From the NCBI GenBank assembly GCA_001600415.1, contig BCJX01000001.1, forward strand, positions 222,365-286,364: a stretch of 64,000 nucleotides of DNA. The letters are read 5' to 3'. The notes under the pieces were generated by a model. It was not told the origin of the DNA. It saw only the letters and a list, made by a program, of their open reading frames with translations, and searched no databases. This DNA comes from Pascua guehoae. Lineage: Eukaryota; Basidiomycota; Tremellomycetes; Trichosporonales; Trichosporonaceae. Of the stretch, positions 33,958-46,108 are shown piece by piece. The stretch's first letter is position 1, and each line of letters opens with the position of its first letter. Both the position numbers and the translations under genes were made by a program.

Positions 33958-35954
33958 ATATGATGCAGAATGTGATCCGGTATGAACGTGGCTGCTTTGA
34001 GGGGGTCTTGTGGGGTCATATACTGTATGGCGTTTGATGACGAGCCATTCGAATCTGACGCTACTAAGCCCGTCTGATCATAAGAAACTCAAATGTGGCT
34101 ATCTGCTGCGCTGGACATCCTCGTATCGAACAACCCGTTGTATGCGAACCACCCATCTCCAAATCACCGTAAACCGTTGACAAGATGGAGTCTGCGGGGC
34201 CCCTTGGTCCGAGGAGGCACGTACGATTGCTGGTGGTTAGGCACGACAGCTTGACCCCGAGGCACAATCGTTGCACTCGTTCGGCGTTTGGAGGGGGGGC
34301 CAGCAGAAGGGAACAAAGGTCACCATGAGAAAAAAGAGGCATTAATAAGCAACGCGTCACTGAACCTCGCACGAGGCCGGGCCCCCCCACCAGCTCGGCG
34401 CCCATTCGGTCGGGTATGATACAGGAGGCCTGAACTGTGCATTCGCTCTGGCGCGTGCTTTTAACGGCACACGATGCTTAAAGTATGCGCGCTTTGACAC
34501 TGACGCAATAGCAATCGGCGTCGTCTAGATACAAATGCTTGATCGGGCATGGCTCGTACGGCCTCGGGACCTGCCGCCGACGAGATGCGCACGGCCGATG
34601 CCGATGCACGATGGTCGCCGCGCCGGTCGCAGAGGTAAGAGCCATTCGCTAACGTGATGTCGTCTGGCCGAATGACACTCTTCTGCCTGGGGTTGCTAGT
34701 TTGCTGTCCACCACCCGGCTGTCGGCCCACTCGCTTCCCACGTACAAGTATAGGTTGCCATCAGATATGGTTGAGGGCGTGCTTTGTTAAACGTCTGTTA
34801 AACGTCTAGAGTACAGTAGACTCGGTACAATGAGCTGGTCCCTAGTCCAAAGATGACGCCGCCAGAAGTGTATCCAAATCCTGACGTTGGATCCGTTTTG
34901 GCGCCCCGCGGCACGGCGCGTCCCATGGACATTCCGACACGTCGGCCTGCTTGCGCGCACGTCTTGCGCCGCCCGGAGTAGTAAAGCTACTTGGTGATGT
35001 GGAATTCCGAGCCAGAGCGAGAAGTTTGAATCTTGCCCTGTATCCTGTATCCGAGCGTCACCCCTGCGGTCTTGGCAGTGACGGCCCCACCCCCGTTGCT
35101 GAGGAACGCAGGAACATGTAAAATCAGACGCGTAAAGGAAAACTCTATCTTTTAGTTTTTTTTTTTTTTGCGTGTCGAAAAGAACACCCGGGCGAAAGGG
35201 AGCCGCCGCCACCGAATCGGTTTGGCGACGCTACCGGACGGTTCCTAACCCTCTTGGTGCCTAGCATACCTGGATCCGGAACGGCCGGTGGCCTCGTGTG
35301 CCCTCATAGCCCTCGTATGCCCCTACATTTTATCTTGCTCGCGCGTACCCACAGACCAGGGTGCGGCACGACATGGCCGCCACACCGCGCACACTGTGGC
35401 AAACCGAAACGAACCGAAACTCTGTTTCCGGCATGCCTCTTACCCCTGCCGTACTGGCATGCAGCCCCTGGTAGCCTGTTCCGAACAGAGCTAGAGTACA
35501 GTGGGGGTATGTCAGCGACTTGTGTAGCTCGCTCAGCTGGGAAAGCTCCCTGGCTGTGCTTCTGGGTGGCCCCACTGCCAAGACGTGCGCTGACGTGCGT
35601 TGATTCATGTTCCACTCGACAGTTGTGAGGCACGCAAACTATCATCCCTGCTGGAGAGTTTAGTGGTGCAGTGGGGTGGGGTTTGTCTAGGCCCCACCTT
35701 CAGGTGATCGTTGGGATCAGAGTTTTGGCACAGCTGACGTGAAGACGCGTGTTTTGGGGTCGGCACGCTGGGCTGATGGGAAACCTGTTGGGCACGATAC
35801 GAAGCGGTGTGACGCAAGGATGTAAAGATATAAGAACACCTCAGACTCGAGAGAAGACGTCCAAAGCACCCTAGTATCAAAGTACGCAAGTACCCAAAAA
35901 AATACCCCTTACCCCAACCTCACTCTCATACCGCCGTCCTCTGAGCGAAGCACC
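33958..35954. other. 2-kb intergenic region
   Basis: No spliceable gene or RNA is recognised. It contains an A/T-rich homopolymer (T run near 35155-35169) and a GTTAAACGTCT direct repeat at about 34787-34810. The last 100 bp are the leader of the secreted protein. Confidence 0.45.
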
Positions 35955-36839
35955 ATGGTCCGCTTGTTCACCCTCGTTGCCCTCGCGGCAAGTACATTGG
36001 TCTCTGCGTCGATTGTCCCCGGCACGGGTCCCGGTGCCGACCTCGACGCTCGCGACAGCACCTCGCCTCTGGAGGAACGCACGTGGTGGCCCCGCGGGCG
36101 CACGGGATGTACCTGCGAAGGTTACCAGGTGCAAGGCAGGGTATGTCATGCTTTTCTCCCTGCACAAGCACATAGTTGTCTGACGCCCCCCCAGTGGCTG
36201 CTTTACAAGACGCCGTTAAATCCGAGCGGCTGGTGCTGGAAGGATGGCCGGATGACCGACGACAGCCGCGCGCTTATAGTCCACAGTGTCGCGGAAGGCA
36301 TCGAAGAGGGCCCGCTTGTCAACGGCGCGCTCGCGCGCGAGATCTGCGCCGACGCAGGCATCTCCTACGAGGGTAATACCCAATGCACCAACCACATTGT
36401 TGACCTCGTCACACGCAAGATGGGCGAGTTGGTCACGTGTTCCTACCCCCGCCGCGGACCGTTTACGCCCACAACCTGCCAGTGCGGCTGGGAATGCGAC
36501 GCGCCATACATCAAGTGCGGCGACAAGTGCGTCCGCCCCGGATGGTGCCCGTCGGCATACGTCGCCAAGCGCGACGCCAACACGGCCATCTGCCCGCCCG
36601 GACACTCGGCGTGCCCCACCCCGAACGGAAAGGGCACAGAGTGCCTCGACACGCTGTCAAACCTCGAAGCCTGCGGCGGCTGCCCCGGATCAGACAATGG
36701 CGTCGACTGCTCGGCCCTCCCGGGCGTCCACAACGTCGCGTGCGTACAGGGCCAGTGTGTCGCGTCCGCCTGTCGCCGGGGCCACACGCTCGTCGACGGG
36801 GCGTGTCTCCGCGGCGTCTCGGTACAGAGCCCGTTCTAG
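35955..36839 (+). CDS. Secreted cysteine-rich PriA-like protein
   Basis: Extracellular or cell-wall-associated small protein. Two exons, 35955-36140 and 36195-36839, give 276 aa. Residues 1-19 form a signal peptide (MVRLFTLVALAASTLVSAS). The C-terminal third has the basidiomycete PriA-type pattern: ACPTPNGKGTECLDT, LEACGGCPGSDNGVDCSAL, then ACVQGQCVASACRRGH, with many paired cysteines. The central part (CTNHIVDLVTRKMGELV) is not recognised. The 54-nt intron keeps the frame open with no stop, so intron retention would insert 18 residues. PriA was described from Lentinula fruiting; the molecular role is unknown. Confidence 0.8.
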   Translation: MVRLFTLVALAASTLVSASIVPGTGPGADLDARDSTSPLEERTWWPRGRTGCTCEGYQVQGRVCHAFLPAQAHSCLTPPQWLLYKTPLNPSGWCWKDGRMTDDSRALIVHSVAEGIEEGPLVNGALAREICADAGISYEGNTQCTNHIVDLVTRKMGELVTCSYPRRGPFTPTTCQCGWECDAPYIKCGDKCVRPGWCPSAYVAKRDANTAICPPGHSACPTPNGKGTECLDTLSNLEACGGCPGSDNGVDCSALPGVHNVACVQGQCVASACRRGHTLVDGACLRGVSVQSPF

Positions 36840-38790
36840 CATTCCACCACGACACGAAACACGGACGGGCAACGAGTGGCGACCGCAGCCAGATGTGGAC
36901 ATTTGTATATAATCGGATCGGATCGCGAGCCGTCTCGGGTAGACGATGCGCATGAATGTATCCCATTTCACCAGGTAGCGTTGGTGTGAGCTTGCCTCAT
37001 GTTGGCCGTGTCGTTGATAGCTCTTTCATAGGAACTGACCACCAGTATAAGGCAACCTCACGGGGAGGTCTTTCGTGGGCGGAAATTGTGTGCACTCTGA
37101 ATGCGGACAGACACGAAACCACTGTGGTACTAGCTTACCACCCAGCTCGGCCCCAACGGACAAGTGAAAGCCCCGCTGTCAGAAGGCATCTAGGCTTCAA
37201 GTGAACATGTGGTCGAGTGTATTTCACGAGCTTGTCGAAAAGTCTTGAGACTACCACATTAAGCTGGGGCACGCCCACGGCCCGTATACAGGGGGGCGCG
37301 CGCAGGACATGTGGGATACCACAAGCATGAAACATCAGTGTGTCCACTTGCCGTGTCATTGTATTGGTCTAGAGAATCTCCAGCGCAACTTTGACTAGAC
37401 CGAGCCCAAAGCGGCAGTCTCAAGCTTTTCGGGTACACCTGTACGTGCCCAGCCTCTTCTCAACGCGCGCGTGAAACCCCGACTGCCAAACAGCCCGACC
37501 GTCACAACCCACCCACTACGTCGACGGCATCAGGCTTCGAGCAAACGTAGCCGAGTGGTGTGGAGGGCCAGAGACACACAAGCGGCAGATAACCGTCGAG
37601 TACTCGGCTTACAGCCATACTGTAGAGCCGCGGAACCAACCATAGCCCAGTCCAAGCCCCCACGCACACGCACCACCCCCACTTTGCAGCCGCCCAGGAC
37701 GGACAAGGAGAATTTACACTCTGCAACCCCAACTCTGACGCGCCCACTTTTCACCCGCGATATCCGACGTGTTTCAGTTTATGGTTGTGTGAAGCAACTC
37801 TATTAAGGTTTGCGCGGATGCAGATCTGGGGCGCGGCCAGCTTGACCTTGACCATACCTTGGTGTTAATTGTGCCAGTAGTGCTGAAATATTGTTCTTTG
37901 GTCTCTCACTGAGGTGTGTGTGCGCGCATTTGGCGATCCCAACCTGTGGGTCGGCCATGGCTTACCCCTGCGTATTGGAGCCGAGGCACGCACTGGTTAC
38001 GCGCCCGGTCACGATCGTTGCTCTGTTTTACCCTTGTTTTACCTACAGGGGCGACGTGATGTGCATTGCGTGGGTTTGACTATGTGGCGTTTCAGTATCG
38101 CGCTAGCGAGGAGGGCTCGATGTGTGACGGACGAGGACGTGTTGATGTGTGACATGCTGCCTGTGTTGACGTGCGACCCACGCCCTGGCGTGTTGACGTT
38201 TAGTAGATGGCCCGGAACATTCGTCTGAGAGGTGATCGAGCGAGTCCTCATAGGCGTGACGTCCTACTACATGTACACGTGCAGTGACCGAAGATGCAGA
38301 GCCCTCCGCGTGCAGGGGTCGGAACGCGACAGACGCAATGGTGGTACGCTGTGGTGTTTGCACTCGCATGTGCAATGCTGGCGAGACTCGTGTTCGGGAC
38401 AGCTCCCTTCTGGCAAGTTGGGGTCAGTGGTCCGGCTGGCGTACAGCGGCGAGTTTCCCCAAGCTGGCAGTCTCCGATTCACTGTCCACAGCCACTTTCT
38501 ATGCAGTGGTACGGCGTAAAACTGCATTGTCACGATGCGCCGTAGCATCTCTGGTAGCGAGCGCAGCACATTATACACTCGTATATTCATGTCCTGAAGA
38601 AAAGACGGTAACCCGTGAGAAATACGCCTCACCATCCCTTCGCCTCACGATACAGATCCCTCCATGAACCCACACAACTCTCTATGTTAGCATACCCCAT
38701 CACACCCCCACCACATCAACCAGGCCGTGACCAACCCGACGAATGGCCCCTATCCCTTTACGCCCGCCCCGCACCCCCTCCCCTGCCCCG
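36840..38790. other. Intergenic, nothing recognised
   Basis: About 1.95 kb lie between the secreted protein and the stop of the first Zn2Cys6 regulator. Short open frames only. Words such as GTGTTGACGTG recur near 38139-38200 without clear periodicity. Confidence 0.45.
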
Positions 38791-41700
38791 CTACAACCCC
38801 TCGAGCCCCTCGGGGAACGCGAGCGTATCACCCAACAGCGTCGCGTACAGATTCGACGTCGACCCGATCCCGACATCCTGCTGCGCGCTGTCCCAGATAC
38901 TCTGGAAGAGCATGTCCTGTTCGTGGTCGGCGGCGGGCATCTGGAATGTGGGGTCAAAGTTCCACCCAAAGTCGGGCGGCAGGAGGTCGCCGACTGCAGC
39001 CGCTGCGGCGGCGCTGCTCGGGGTGCCTCCCTCAGGAATGGTGTTGGGGTTGGATGTTGGCTGGGAATGGGTGTGGGTTTGGTGGTGGAACGAGTCTTGT
39101 GTTGGCTGGGGCTGAGGGTGGGATGTCGCCATGCCCGCGTCATGGGGGGAAGCAGAGTCGACACGGGGGAAGCCCAGGCCTTGTAACGTCAGCTCGCCCA
39201 TCGCAAAGCCCTCGTTGGGCGCGGCCGTACGTGTCGAGTGGGGCGCGGGGCCAGGCGTGGCCGCGTCTGCCTGGGGCGTCTTCGCCGCTACAGACGGGCT
39301 CGCGTTGCTGACATTGTCCGGGCGCAGCGAGGGGGGGATGAGCATGGACGTAGACGGTGACGCCTTGGAAGTACGCCAGTGCTTGCCGAGGCGCTTGAGG
39401 AGGTCTGCAAAGCCGCGCAGAAAGTGCTGGTCGTCAATGGCAGCGTTGCTCAGCGCCGTGACCACCGCATCGAGCATGCCGGCCATGTTGGACTCGCCGT
39501 GTTCGACCATGCCTGCAGCGAGGGCCTGTGTCGTGTCAGCGGGTGGCGCGGGGGGACTCGAGCGGGGGACAGGATGGCAGTAACATGATGGCACCGAGGG
39601 AAGGCCAGCCAGTCTATGCCGATGCTAGACTCACCTTGTATAAGAAAGTCGTAGCAAACAGGATATACTGGCTAATCCTACTGGGGCAGTACCTCAGCAC
39701 GCCTCTTCCCTCAAGATCGTTGAGTGTAATCTCAATAATGGACCGCGCGGCCGAGAGAGCCTCCATGATCCACGGCCCCTCGCACATGTTGAGCAGGGAC
39801 GGCGCACGGTAGTGTGCATCATTTGCCTGCCGCCGTCGGCGGAGCTTGCCCTGGAGCGACCGCAGGGCGAGCGAGTAGGCGTACAGCACGACATAGTCGA
39901 GCTCAATGCGCAGGAGCGCAGAGTCGACAGTCCCGTCGCCCAGTTTTTCCTGGTGCCCGTGCTTCGAGTACCGAATCTCGAGGCTGAGACTGCGGAGAAA
40001 GGACTCCCACGCGCCCGTGCGGAGCAGTGCGCGCGTGACTTCTTTGTTTGGGTCTGGGGTTAGTTGCCGTTGTGGGACGTGGTTGTGAATTGAGGGAGGA
40101 GGTGGAGTGGCCAACGTACACAGGTGGTTCTGGATCGTGCCGAGGAGCTGGGCATTGGCGCCTAGAATAAACTTCTCCGACGTCCATACGTCGTTGCCTC
40201 CAGGTCTGCGGTTCTCGTCCACCACGAGCGACGAGATTGCCTCCCACCACCGCGACGTCATGGCCTCCTGGAAAACGGCATTGCGGCCGAGGCGCACGGC
40301 AATGCTGAGGGTTAGCACAAGCTCTCACACGTGCTCCACGGGACGCACTGTCTGTCGGCATTGAAACAGTCTGGGCATTGTCAGCACTGCGTATAGATGG
40401 ACGTTGTCTCGCCCACGTTCTCACTCACAAACCCAAGTCTTGAGCATCCTATTCTGCTTCCACGGGTTCTCATCGTGGTTCCTATCCATGAGGTATGACA
40501 CGTCGTGGAGGCCCAGTTCCTGTGCAAGGCGGACTGCGAGCCCGAGATTGGTCCACGCGTAAGCGTCGTAGCGCAGCGACGGACGGAGGAGCAGCGCCTC
40601 TTCGGAAGCGTCGCTTGCCGTGTCGTGGTCTGGGAGAGTGGGCATGGGGAGCATGGGCCACTCGGCGAGCAGGAGCAGTGCCTCAATGGTGCTGATGGAG
40701 CGCAGCGCCGGGTCGCCGTCAAACACACCCAGGATGCGCAGGCGCACCCACTGCGCGAGCTTGTGGTGGACCACCTGGCCTCGGTTCTCGGCGAGAATGT
40801 TCGAGTAGCGCGCCGCAATTACAATGATGCTGCCAAGGAGAAGTGATTCTTGCTTGACAAGGGTCTCCAGGTAGTGGGGTTCAAAGACGACGGGGTGGAT
40901 GAGCGGGTAGAGCGGCGCCATCTCGAGTTCGAAGCTGCCGTCAGTGGGGGGACCAAATGTATAGGCAGTGTCACGTCCATGCCAGCATTGATGGTGCCAC
41001 CGTACCCGTTGAACCGTGACGTGGTGGCACTGCTCGGGCAAATTCCCAAGATCACTCTGCGTATGGAAGACGAGCAAGTCTACTCGGCCTCAGGATTGTA
41101 GCACAATAGTGGCCGTGAGCAGTATTGTAGCCATACTGATGTCCGTGGAAGCCACCATCCCTCATGCCGGCCAGTCGGCGGTTGGGGATTGCCTTGCCCC
41201 GAGACCTTCGCCAGGTCCCAACACCATCGTAGACCATTGGTTCGTATGACCCTCCTCGACAGTGATGTCGTGCCGCGCCATCAGCAGCCTCGACAAGGCA
41301 GTCCAGTACTTGAGGCCTTCCCTTGCCCCAGCATCATCGCAGCACATCGGCATGGGTGCCGAGGTACTCCGCGCCGAGGTCCACAGGAGCGGCGGATCGG
41401 CCGGGTACCACCAATTCTCAGTCACAATGGTCACGGCGCGGGTGTCTTGGCTCGTCTCCCGTCACCACGATCAAGTGTGGACTCTTCGTGGGTACCACCA
41501 TCACCGGTGACAGCATGACTTTCTGGCTACAACACCGTTCCACCCAGCCATGTTCGGGACGGAGCATCCCAAGGCAATCCGCGTCTGGCGTTGGCAATCA
41601 CCGTCGCTTCCTCCGCCCCAACAACATCGGGCCTCTCTGGAACGTGACAGCGCCAGTGAACTGCACCCCACCACCACCAATCCATCCCAATTGTTGATCC

Positions 41701-42657
41701 GAGCCTCGTGCTACCACCACGGCTCCACAGCTCCACACCACGCCACACCCCGTCAACGTGCACGAACAGCACCACCGGCCATGCCGGCCACCAACCATAC
41801 TCACAAGGACAACAACGCCCGCGCATCCTGGACCGTAAGACACCCCTGCTGGATCGGCGACCACTGGAACCACGTCGCCGCATTATTCCCCTGCGGCAGC
41901 GCCGCAGGCGTCCTACTCCCGCTCGCCGTCTGCTCCTTGTCCTTTCGCTGCGGATCCAGGTCCTTGCCCTCCCTGGCCTTATCTCCCTTGCCGGGGGCCG
42001 AGGGGCGGCGCCACGCCTCGCGATACCGCAGACTGCTCGCGCTCGCGAGGAGCTTGAGCGCGTCGCTGGGTGTCTGGAGATTCGAGCTGACGAGCGTGTT
42101 GCCGTCCCCGCCCTCGTCGTCGGATGAGCGCGAGTGCGGCGACCGCGAGCGGCGCGGGGAGCTGTGCGACGTGCGCCGCCGGCGCGCGGCGTGTGGGTGC
42201 GGGTGCGAGTGGACGGGGGGTGGGCGGTCACGGTACGACGGCGACTTGGATCGGGACCGCGACCCGCTCCCCTCGGGCTGCCGCCACGCGCCATGCCGCG
42301 ATGGGCCCGCCGCCAGTCCGAGTCCCAGTCCCACCCCGGCCCGCGGGGGAGCCGACCCCGGGTCAATGACGTCTGACCGCCGCGGAATGGCGTCGCGCAC
42401 AAACGTCGCCTGGGCGCGCACGCACTCGCGCTGCTCGCGCATGCACCGCTCGCACGGCCCGTCCCAGGGCATGTTGGGGTCGCCAAAGCTGCATTTCAGC
42501 TTGCGCTGCATCAGGCGTCAGCAACTGGGCTTGGACACGGGCAAGTGGGTGGGAATGTTGCGAGTTGCGGGGGGGAGGTTGGACGTACCGAGCGGCACGG
42601 GTAGCATGCGCGGTAGGTGCGCTTTGGGCGCTTGGGGGCGCGCTCTTCGCCGGACAT
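38791..42657 (-). CDS. Zn2Cys6 transcription factor with fungal_trans domain (A)
   Basis: Nuclear binuclear-zinc-cluster regulator. Seven exons: 42589-42657, 41805-42505, 40429-40934, 40349-40370, 40120-40304, 39635-40053 and 38791-39525, giving 878 aa. The zinc cluster is C18-x2-C21-x6-C28-x12-C41-x2-C44-x6-C51, with the first intron falling between C21 and C28. An Arg/Ser/Pro-rich linker with RSRSKS follows. The regulatory domain starts FFELEMAPLYPLIHP, and the classic YCFNADRHIAVRLGR motif is split by a 22-nt exon. A Gln/Pro/His-rich C-terminal tail is likely activating. The second intron (40935-41804) is 870 nt, by far the longest here. It lies in tandem with a second Zn2Cys6 gene upstream. 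Targets unknown. Confidence 0.88.
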
Positions 42658-43497
42658 TGTGAGGCGGGATGCGTGGTGGACACGGAGAGGGGAGTGAGTA
42701 GAGTTGTTCAGAGTTGTTTGGGTGGTGAGATGTGAGTCGGGTCGGACGGGTAATGTCCGGCTCGGATGTTGTTGCCGTCGAGGCGTGCCTTACCCCACAA
42801 TGGTGGCGGCGACGGCGGCGTCATTTTCTGGAATCCGGCGGCGGTTGGTGGGTGCTCGTCATTTCCACTTTGCCATAAAATGCTCGCAGTATCGATAGCA
42901 GCTACACGCGTGCTCTCGTATTTGACCATGTACCCCAGTGGACTTGTCAACTTGGGAAACCTGTGCATACAATAGTAGGCTCTTCAGGTGGTGGGCCTAG
43001 GTCCAAAACGTGGGCAAATCTCTTCCCTTCCTCAAGGCACACCTCAGCGCGAGACGAGTGCGAGCACCAAGAGCAGGCCAGAAGCTGGCATATAGATCTG
43101 TCAGTGCAGAACACCACAGCAGGTGCAGAACACGCACAGCAGCCAATACGCCGGGCTACATCCCAGGAGACACTCAACGACATGCCCCGAGCGACAGTGT
43201 CGAGCGGTGGCATGCTGGCAATAGGTGGCCCATACAACAATCCCAGTACAATCCCAGTACACTCCCAGTACACTCCCAGTACAAACGATCTTCATACACC
43301 AAGACCCAACGCCGGACCTTCTCTTCTGCGGATGTGACTCTTGTACTAGCCACTCCATTTGTATTATACTCACCCAGGGTACTATCCAGCGCGCCGTTCC
43401 CCATGCCTCCCCACCTCCTGCCATGGCTCCCCACATACCGTCCAAGCGCGCTCCCCGCCTCCACTCCCAGCTCCCGCCTCCATGGCACCGCTTCTCA
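42658..43497. promoter_or_regulatory. Promoter of regulator A, with 10-bp tandem repeat
   Basis: 840 bp lie between the 3' end of regulator B and the start of regulator A. About four direct copies of TCCCAGTACA occur at 43240-43284. No gene is recognised, though the 3' UTR of regulator B must extend into it. Confidence 0.5.
43240..43284. repeat. TCCCAGTACA tandem repeat
   Basis: Four tandem copies of a 10-bp unit with one or two base changes, about 600 bp upstream of regulator A. Confidence 0.8.
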
Positions 43498-45666
43498 TCA
43501 CCCAGCAAATAAACTCCGGTGCAATTCGCCATCACACACCTGCCAGTGTGATGACGCGACCCCGCCGTCCTGCTGAGACCAGAACTCTTGGAGGAGGCGG
43601 ATCCCCGCACGCGTGTCAAAGCACATGTGTGGACTGAAGTTAGCATCACAACTCGCACTGACACAGGTCGCACGCACCCTGGGTGCTCAAGCAGGCGGAG
43701 GAGGGGCTCTCTTGCGTCGGCGTCGGGGCCCAGATGGAACCCAGCAAGGAGGAGCGGCCACAGCAACCTAGGCATTAGCAATAGCTCGTGAACAAGAGGG
43801 CTCCACTCGTGACGTACCAGTTCATAGTGATGCCCTTTTCAAAATCGAGCTCGCGCGCCAGCTCGAGAATCGCGTGTGCACACGATAAGACGCGCTCGTC
43901 GCTGTGCTCGAGGCCGAGGACGTCGCGCATGAGTGCAATCCGCATTGCGTGGCGGTAGCAGTGGTTTCCGTACTGCGTGCGCGTGTGGTGGGGGTAATAG
44001 TTGAACCCGTGGTCCCAGACTTGCAGCTCGGCGAGGAGGCCGTTGGCTGCGTCATGGAGGCCGCGGGGGGGACTTGTCTCTTCCTTCTTTACTGCCATGG
44101 TCTCTCGTGCAATGCCAATCAACGAGCACGCCTGGGTGGTGTTAGCACATGCGGCTGGTGCGTATGTTGTCACTGGGAACGTACCCTTGCCATCACGTCG
44201 ACCATGCTACGGGTCACGCCTGGGGGTAAGCACAGCACCGTGCGACATGGCACGAGACATGTTCCGGGACGCACCAAACATGCGCTCGACACTCTCCCAT
44301 TCGACATCTCTCCCTGACCACCTCTCAATCTCATAGAACCACGGCTCAAACGGCTGTCGGATGATACTGGGGCGTCGTCCCAGGGTCATGCAAGCAACAA
44401 CATCGCGGACGGCAAGTTGTTCGAGCACAAAGCGGGTGACCGAGTATTGGTTTTTGGGGCAAGCAGAGACAATCTTGTGTGCGCCGCCGAGACGGTCAAT
44501 GAGGCCGATCGCCGTCTGCAGCACGTCGTCCCACCCGTTGTCTGCTGCCAGCGTCTGGGATATCAGATAATGAACAAAACCAGGGGTAGGTTGGCTTACA
44601 CAAGCAACCATAAGGCTTAGCAGGGCCGCAAGTGTGACTTCAATGTCCGGCGCGTGCTTCTCTGGGTCCTTGAGAACATCGTCCAGCATGGCGAGGACAC
44701 GATGCCGAGCCTCGCTGGTGATACGGGTAGCCGATCGAGGGCGGGTGGGGTCCTCGACAAAGCGCAACCTCACGGCACCAACGGCAAGGACCGCCAACCG
44801 TAGCGCGTCACACGGCCGTGATATCCTGTGTGTTAGAGCTCGGCGGTCAGTTGTGACGTCAAAAGAGCTCACCCAGGGGCATCGCGAAGGACAAGCGGGG
44901 CATGAATCGTGACCCATGGGTTGAACGGGCTCGGCCCATGTGGTGTGCTGAACGCCATGAGCTCCTCGGCGGTCTGGATGTAGTGGCGGAACGTGAGCAT
45001 CTCGTCTCTGGTAGTACGTCAGTACGGGGTTCAGTGTGGCGAGTCCGCCTGACGCCGTCGTGCCACCACGCAACGAGTACCACTCACACACGGGGGAAGA
45101 AGGTGGCCAATAGTGTACTGCACGGTTATCAGCCCTAGTCACCACACGGCTGCGGTAGCCACCCGACTCACGCGTCTATCATGAGGCGTTTGCGAGTGTC
45201 GTCCGATATCCACTCGATCGGATTTCCTTCAAATGCAATCGAGGAAGACGGGTGCGCAGGCGTCGTTACGACTATCGGCGACACGGCCGCTACGGCAGTG
45301 ACCGGATCATTGTTGGACGACGATGACGCCGCCGGAGTCGATGGGAGCGCCAGGGTGGGCTTGCGCCGCCGCTTGCGCGGGTTTGGTGCCTTCTCTGGCC
45401 CATACCCACACTGTGGTGTCAGTAAAATACTCGGAGATACACCAGCGAGCAAGCGGCTTGTCCACGATCCTCGGTGAAACAGACTGAAAGACACCGGGGG
45501 AAGCAGAACAGGACGCACGACGCACCTCTCGGCGGCCAAAGCGGCATCGTTCGCAGACGGGGCGTGTCTCGTCGCACTTTACACGCCGTTGGCGGCAGGT
45601 GAGACAGCCGTTGCGGCTACGCTGCAGTTGGTACTCGTCCTGTGTGGAGCTGGATGGCTCGCCCAT
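43498..45666 (-). CDS. Zn2Cys6 transcription factor, fungal TF_2 type (B)
   Basis: Nuclear zinc-cluster regulator with a fungal-specific TF_2-like domain. Ten exons: 45526-45666, 45172-45410, 45088-45117, 44873-45007, 44600-44825, 44554-44275, 44219-44185, 44131-43818, 43767-43678 and 43633-43498 (coordinates descending for the last five), giving 541 aa. The cluster is C21-x2-C24-x6-C31-x6-C38-x2-C41-x6-C48, and the sixth cysteine is the first residue of exon 2. A basic stretch RKRRRK follows. Domain motifs include RPCDALRLAVLAVGAVRLRF and ERMFGVTRSMVDVMAR. The 3' end is the least certain part: CAG/GTGTGT just before the stop could be another donor. It sits 440 bp from the class II aldolase, which it may regulate (inference). 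Confidence 0.84.
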
Positions 45667-46108
45667 GGGGACGTTTTGGGCAAAGTGGTGATTGTGGATA
45701 GGGTGGTGGTGTTAGTAGTATTGGGGTGGTGTTGGGTTCGGAGAGTCGGAGTGTTCGGTCGGTCGGTGTGAGCGGCGAGCGAGCGAGGAAGGAAGGGAAG
45801 AATGAGAAGCGAGGAATGCACGCCATGCGGTTGAGCCGAGTCATCCATGTACTTTGCCACGTGGGTTTACACCCGATATCTGACGGCCAGATCCGACAGC
45901 ACCCAAACCAGCCAATCCAAGTCGCCCTGGTGCAAACACTTGTCGCCACCAGTAGCAACGCATTCGCATCTCGTGCATGCAGCATCGTGCTTGCATAAAC
46001 GTCAAACTCGTTCATAATGAGAGGCCCGTGGCCAGTGTAGACAACTACTGTGTTGCGACAATGAAAAATCAAAGATTACAACCTCCAACCCCGCTGCGAT
46101 ACCCCAGC
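45667..46108. promoter_or_regulatory. Promoter of regulator B / 3' flank of aldolase gene
   Basis: 442 bp with a pyrimidine/purine-rich patch (GAGCGAGCGAGGAAGG-type) near 45775-45810. No other gene is seen. Confidence 0.45.

Noticed and set aside
34787..35212. Minus-strand 141-aa frame in the 2-kb spacer upstream of the PriA-like gene
   Set aside because: It runs through a T-homopolymer encoding a lysine run and shows no motif or splice-linked extension.
41162..41434. A 90-aa minus-strand frame inside the 870-nt intron of regulator A as an extra exon
   Set aside because: The flanking exons already join in phase into a continuous fungal_trans start. The peptide has no family similarity I can name.
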